A stretch of 64,000 bases of DNA from the NCBI GenBank assembly GCA_947561715.1, contig OX387199.1, positions 8,003,001 to 8,067,000 on the forward strand, written 5' to 3'. This document shows positions 61,801 through 64,000 of this stretch, in pieces. A program made the translations under genes and the position numbers. The notes beneath the pieces were generated by a model. It saw nothing but the letters and a program-made list of their open reading frames with translations. It was not told the origin of the DNA and made no database searches. Source of the DNA: Ascidia mentula. Lineage: Eukaryota > Chordata > Ascidiacea > Phlebobranchia > Ascidiidae. The number at the start of each line of letters is the position of its first letter. The stretch's first letter is position 1.

Positions 61801-64000
61801 GAGATGTTGCAACAATAGCCATTACCATCACCGACCTAAATGATGAAACACCAATGTAAGAACGTTTTGCTAAAGCTATGTTTTTATCTCCATTGGAATC
61901 TAAAATATACTGTTTGTTTTGTTTATTATTGTCATCAAGTTGATCTAGTTAAACTGCTTATGTTATAATATTATTTATTTATTTAGATTTCAAAGAACAT
62001 CATATGTTGCAACGGTTGCTGAAAATTCCTCAGATTTTTCTCCAGCAGTTTTCCTTGATGTAGGCATAAAATATAACTTTTCAGAAAATTATGCTTTAAA
62101 TTAAAAAAAAAATTCAAAATGATTAGGCTATAGATAATGACCAGACAGGCACAAATAACAGCAAAATCAGTTATTCCATTATTGGAGGAGATTTGTTCGA
62201 CAATTTTGAAATTATTCAACCATCTGAAGGAAATACACAAGGCAAGAAAACTTTGAGTTTACCTAATGCACTAAACCTAACATGTATTTATTGCCCCTTA
62301 ATGCTTTATATTTTACTTTGTTTTCCGCAAAACTAAACATATTTTTTTCGGCCATTGAAAGAAAAATTCTGCCTATTTCAGGAGAGCTTGTGGTAAAAAC
62401 ACCAGTGGATCTTGAAAGCCTGGATAAAAGTACAGTGGTATGTAGTGGCCGTGGAACTGGAACTATTGTTTTGGAATTAATGGTATCTGACTATGGAACA
62501 CCTGACCTGAATAGTACAGTAAACGTTACAGTTTCTGTGGAGGTGTGTATTTTAATAGTAATGTTTGGCCTTTGAATTATCCAGGTAAATCATGAATATA
62601 TTTGGTATAGAATTAGTTTTTCGTCAGTTCACTTCAGGCAAAGATAAATGTATATCAGCAGGTTATGATATTTTTACAGGACATAAATGATCACCAACCA
62701 AAGTTTACACAAGATGTGTATGAATCTGAAATTCCAGAAAAATCTGCTGCACAATATATTGTGACTACGGTTGGTCATTTCTTTTTGCTCTTTTCACAAC
62801 ATGTGCTTGTACATTCCAATTTTGGCATCGAAAATAGTTTAAATTTGCCCTGCATCTTTTTTTGTTAGGTACATGCAAATGACAGTGATGCATGTGAACC
62901 AAACAACAAGGTGAATTACCAAATCGGCCAAGGTGGAAACACAACTTCTTCAACTGCTTTCTCTATTGATGCTGATGAGGGCATTATAAAGGTTAACAAA
63001 TATTGTAGTTATGTTAATTTTTTGTCTGAAGTTATATAAGTTAACACATTTTTTTAATACAAAATTTCTGAGTTACAACATTAATCTGCCATACCTTCAT
63101 TTAGGTTATAGATTCGCAGCTAGATCGGGATGTAATGGATAAATATTGGATAGAAGTCATAGCTGTAGACAGTGGGACAAATAGGCTTAGTGCAACTGCT
63201 ATGGTTGTTGTTACCCTGTTAGATATTAATGACAAAGCCCCCACACTAATGTGTGATTCCTTAACACCTGCCAATGTTACAGAAGATGTTGCAAATGGAA
63301 CAGGTTTACTTTTTAAGTTCTTAACTTTTGTAAATGAAACAAATCATGCTGTAATTGCCAGATTTACTTCATACATTTTTGAATTATGCATGGAAAATTA
63401 CACATGTTTAATCAAAACCACTTTGTTAGTGCAAGAAACGTAAAATCTACCAAAAATGACGCCAACACTTTTTTACAGTTGTTCGTATAATTGAAGCAAC
63501 TGACCCCGATGGAAATCCTGATTTGACATTTAGCATAAAAAATGTTAAATGTTTTGATTTGGATGGAAAAGACCAACCCGGATCATGTGGTAGTCCATTT
63601 ATCATTGAAAACAACTCCACAGCTCAGGTAAATTTATTCAATGCATACATGCATACACCTTTTTTTGTTATTTGCAATTTTGCTCACTGGCACTTAAAAA
63701 ATTTTATTGTCAAGGTTGGCTTATTAAAAGTTGTGGGAAAATTGGACAGAGAGTCTCTACCGCTGTTTGAAATTACTGTTGAAGTGCAAGATTTGAATTC
63801 TAACATTACATCACAAGTGCAGACAGACACTGGTAATTAACAAAAACTGGGTAAGTAAATATGCAAAGTTGCACTAAAAAATGTATCTTGCTTGTAGGTA
63901 TCATTGAAGTAGTTGTTGATGATATAAATGACAACCATCCTCAGTTTAATCCTCTTCCAACATTTAGTGTTAATGAGGAAGAGAAAGGGTCTTTTGTTGG
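58891..64000 (+). CDS. Multi-repeat cadherin, copy 2 (3' end outside the window)
   Basis: A tandem paralogue of the upstream cadherin. First exons: 58891-58945 (signal peptide MAFFQHLCVFLVFVSSITG), 59069-59277, 59339-59395, 59466-59549 and 59608-59880; it then follows the same plan to the window end, inside the exon beginning at 63899. The EC linkers DDQNDNNPVF, DVNNHSPVF, DLNDETPM, DINDHQPKF, DINDKAPTL and DDINDNHPQF are visible. No frame break is seen in this part. The region 59608-59938 is almost identical to copy 1, including a flanking intron, unlike the rest. A membrane-bound calcium-dependent adhesion protein is expected; the transmembrane part is not in the window. Confidence 0.92.

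Larger units (their letters stand above)
56928..64000 (+). repeat. Segmental duplication, unit 2 (continues past the window)
   Basis: Unit 2 repeats the end of the Pax gene, the intergenic gap and the cadherin. Relative to unit 1 it has lost the last Pax exon and about 200 bases around it (junction near 57950), and it carries many small indels in introns. Exons are much better preserved than most introns. Confidence 0.92.

Overview
The window is animal nuclear DNA: every protein-coding gene is split by GT-AG introns, mostly 60-500 bases long, and AATAAA sites follow several genes. Adhesion GPCRs, a CDK1, a paired-domain (Pax) gene and cadherins place it in Metazoa. The compact AT-rich introns, short intergenic gaps and frequent TGACGTCA-type words fit an ascidian tunicate (Ciona-like). 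That assignment is an inference; another compact invertebrate genome is not excluded.

Region 1 (1-19.3 kb, minus strand) is a tandem array of three paralogous adhesion-GPCR genes, called A, B and C here. They share one exon plan: signal peptide, two Cys-rich exons, an optional Ser/Thr mucin exon, a GAIN domain, a GPS with HLT, seven-helix exons and a cytoplasmic tail. A is cut by the window edge inside its GPS. B has an abnormal splice region before its GPS. C has expanded the mucin exon into about 95 tandem copies of an 8-residue Thr/Ser-rich repeat. An intron of A holds a sense-strand sequence with a near-complete hammerhead ribozyme core.

Region 2 (20.4-26.4 kb) has a small type I membrane protein gene on the minus strand with a PPTY tail, and divergently a complete CDK1 gene in seven exons. 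The CDK1 promoter side carries CCAAT boxes and a CHR-like site.

Region 3 (31-45.4 kb, plus strand) holds four exons of an unidentified low-complexity, transcription-factor-like protein, then a 19-exon Pax gene of about 1166 residues. The paired domain of this Pax protein starts near residue 367, followed by an octapeptide and a long Gln-rich C-terminus; no homeodomain is visible.

Region 4 (46.2-64 kb, plus strand) has a complete 39-exon cadherin gene and a second, truncated copy. A segment of about 13 kb running from intron 16 of the Pax gene through the cadherin has been duplicated in tandem. A broken LINE reverse-transcriptase fragment lies at the junction. The second unit carries two still-open Pax exons that lack their terminal exon, and cadherin copy 2 runs off the end of the window.
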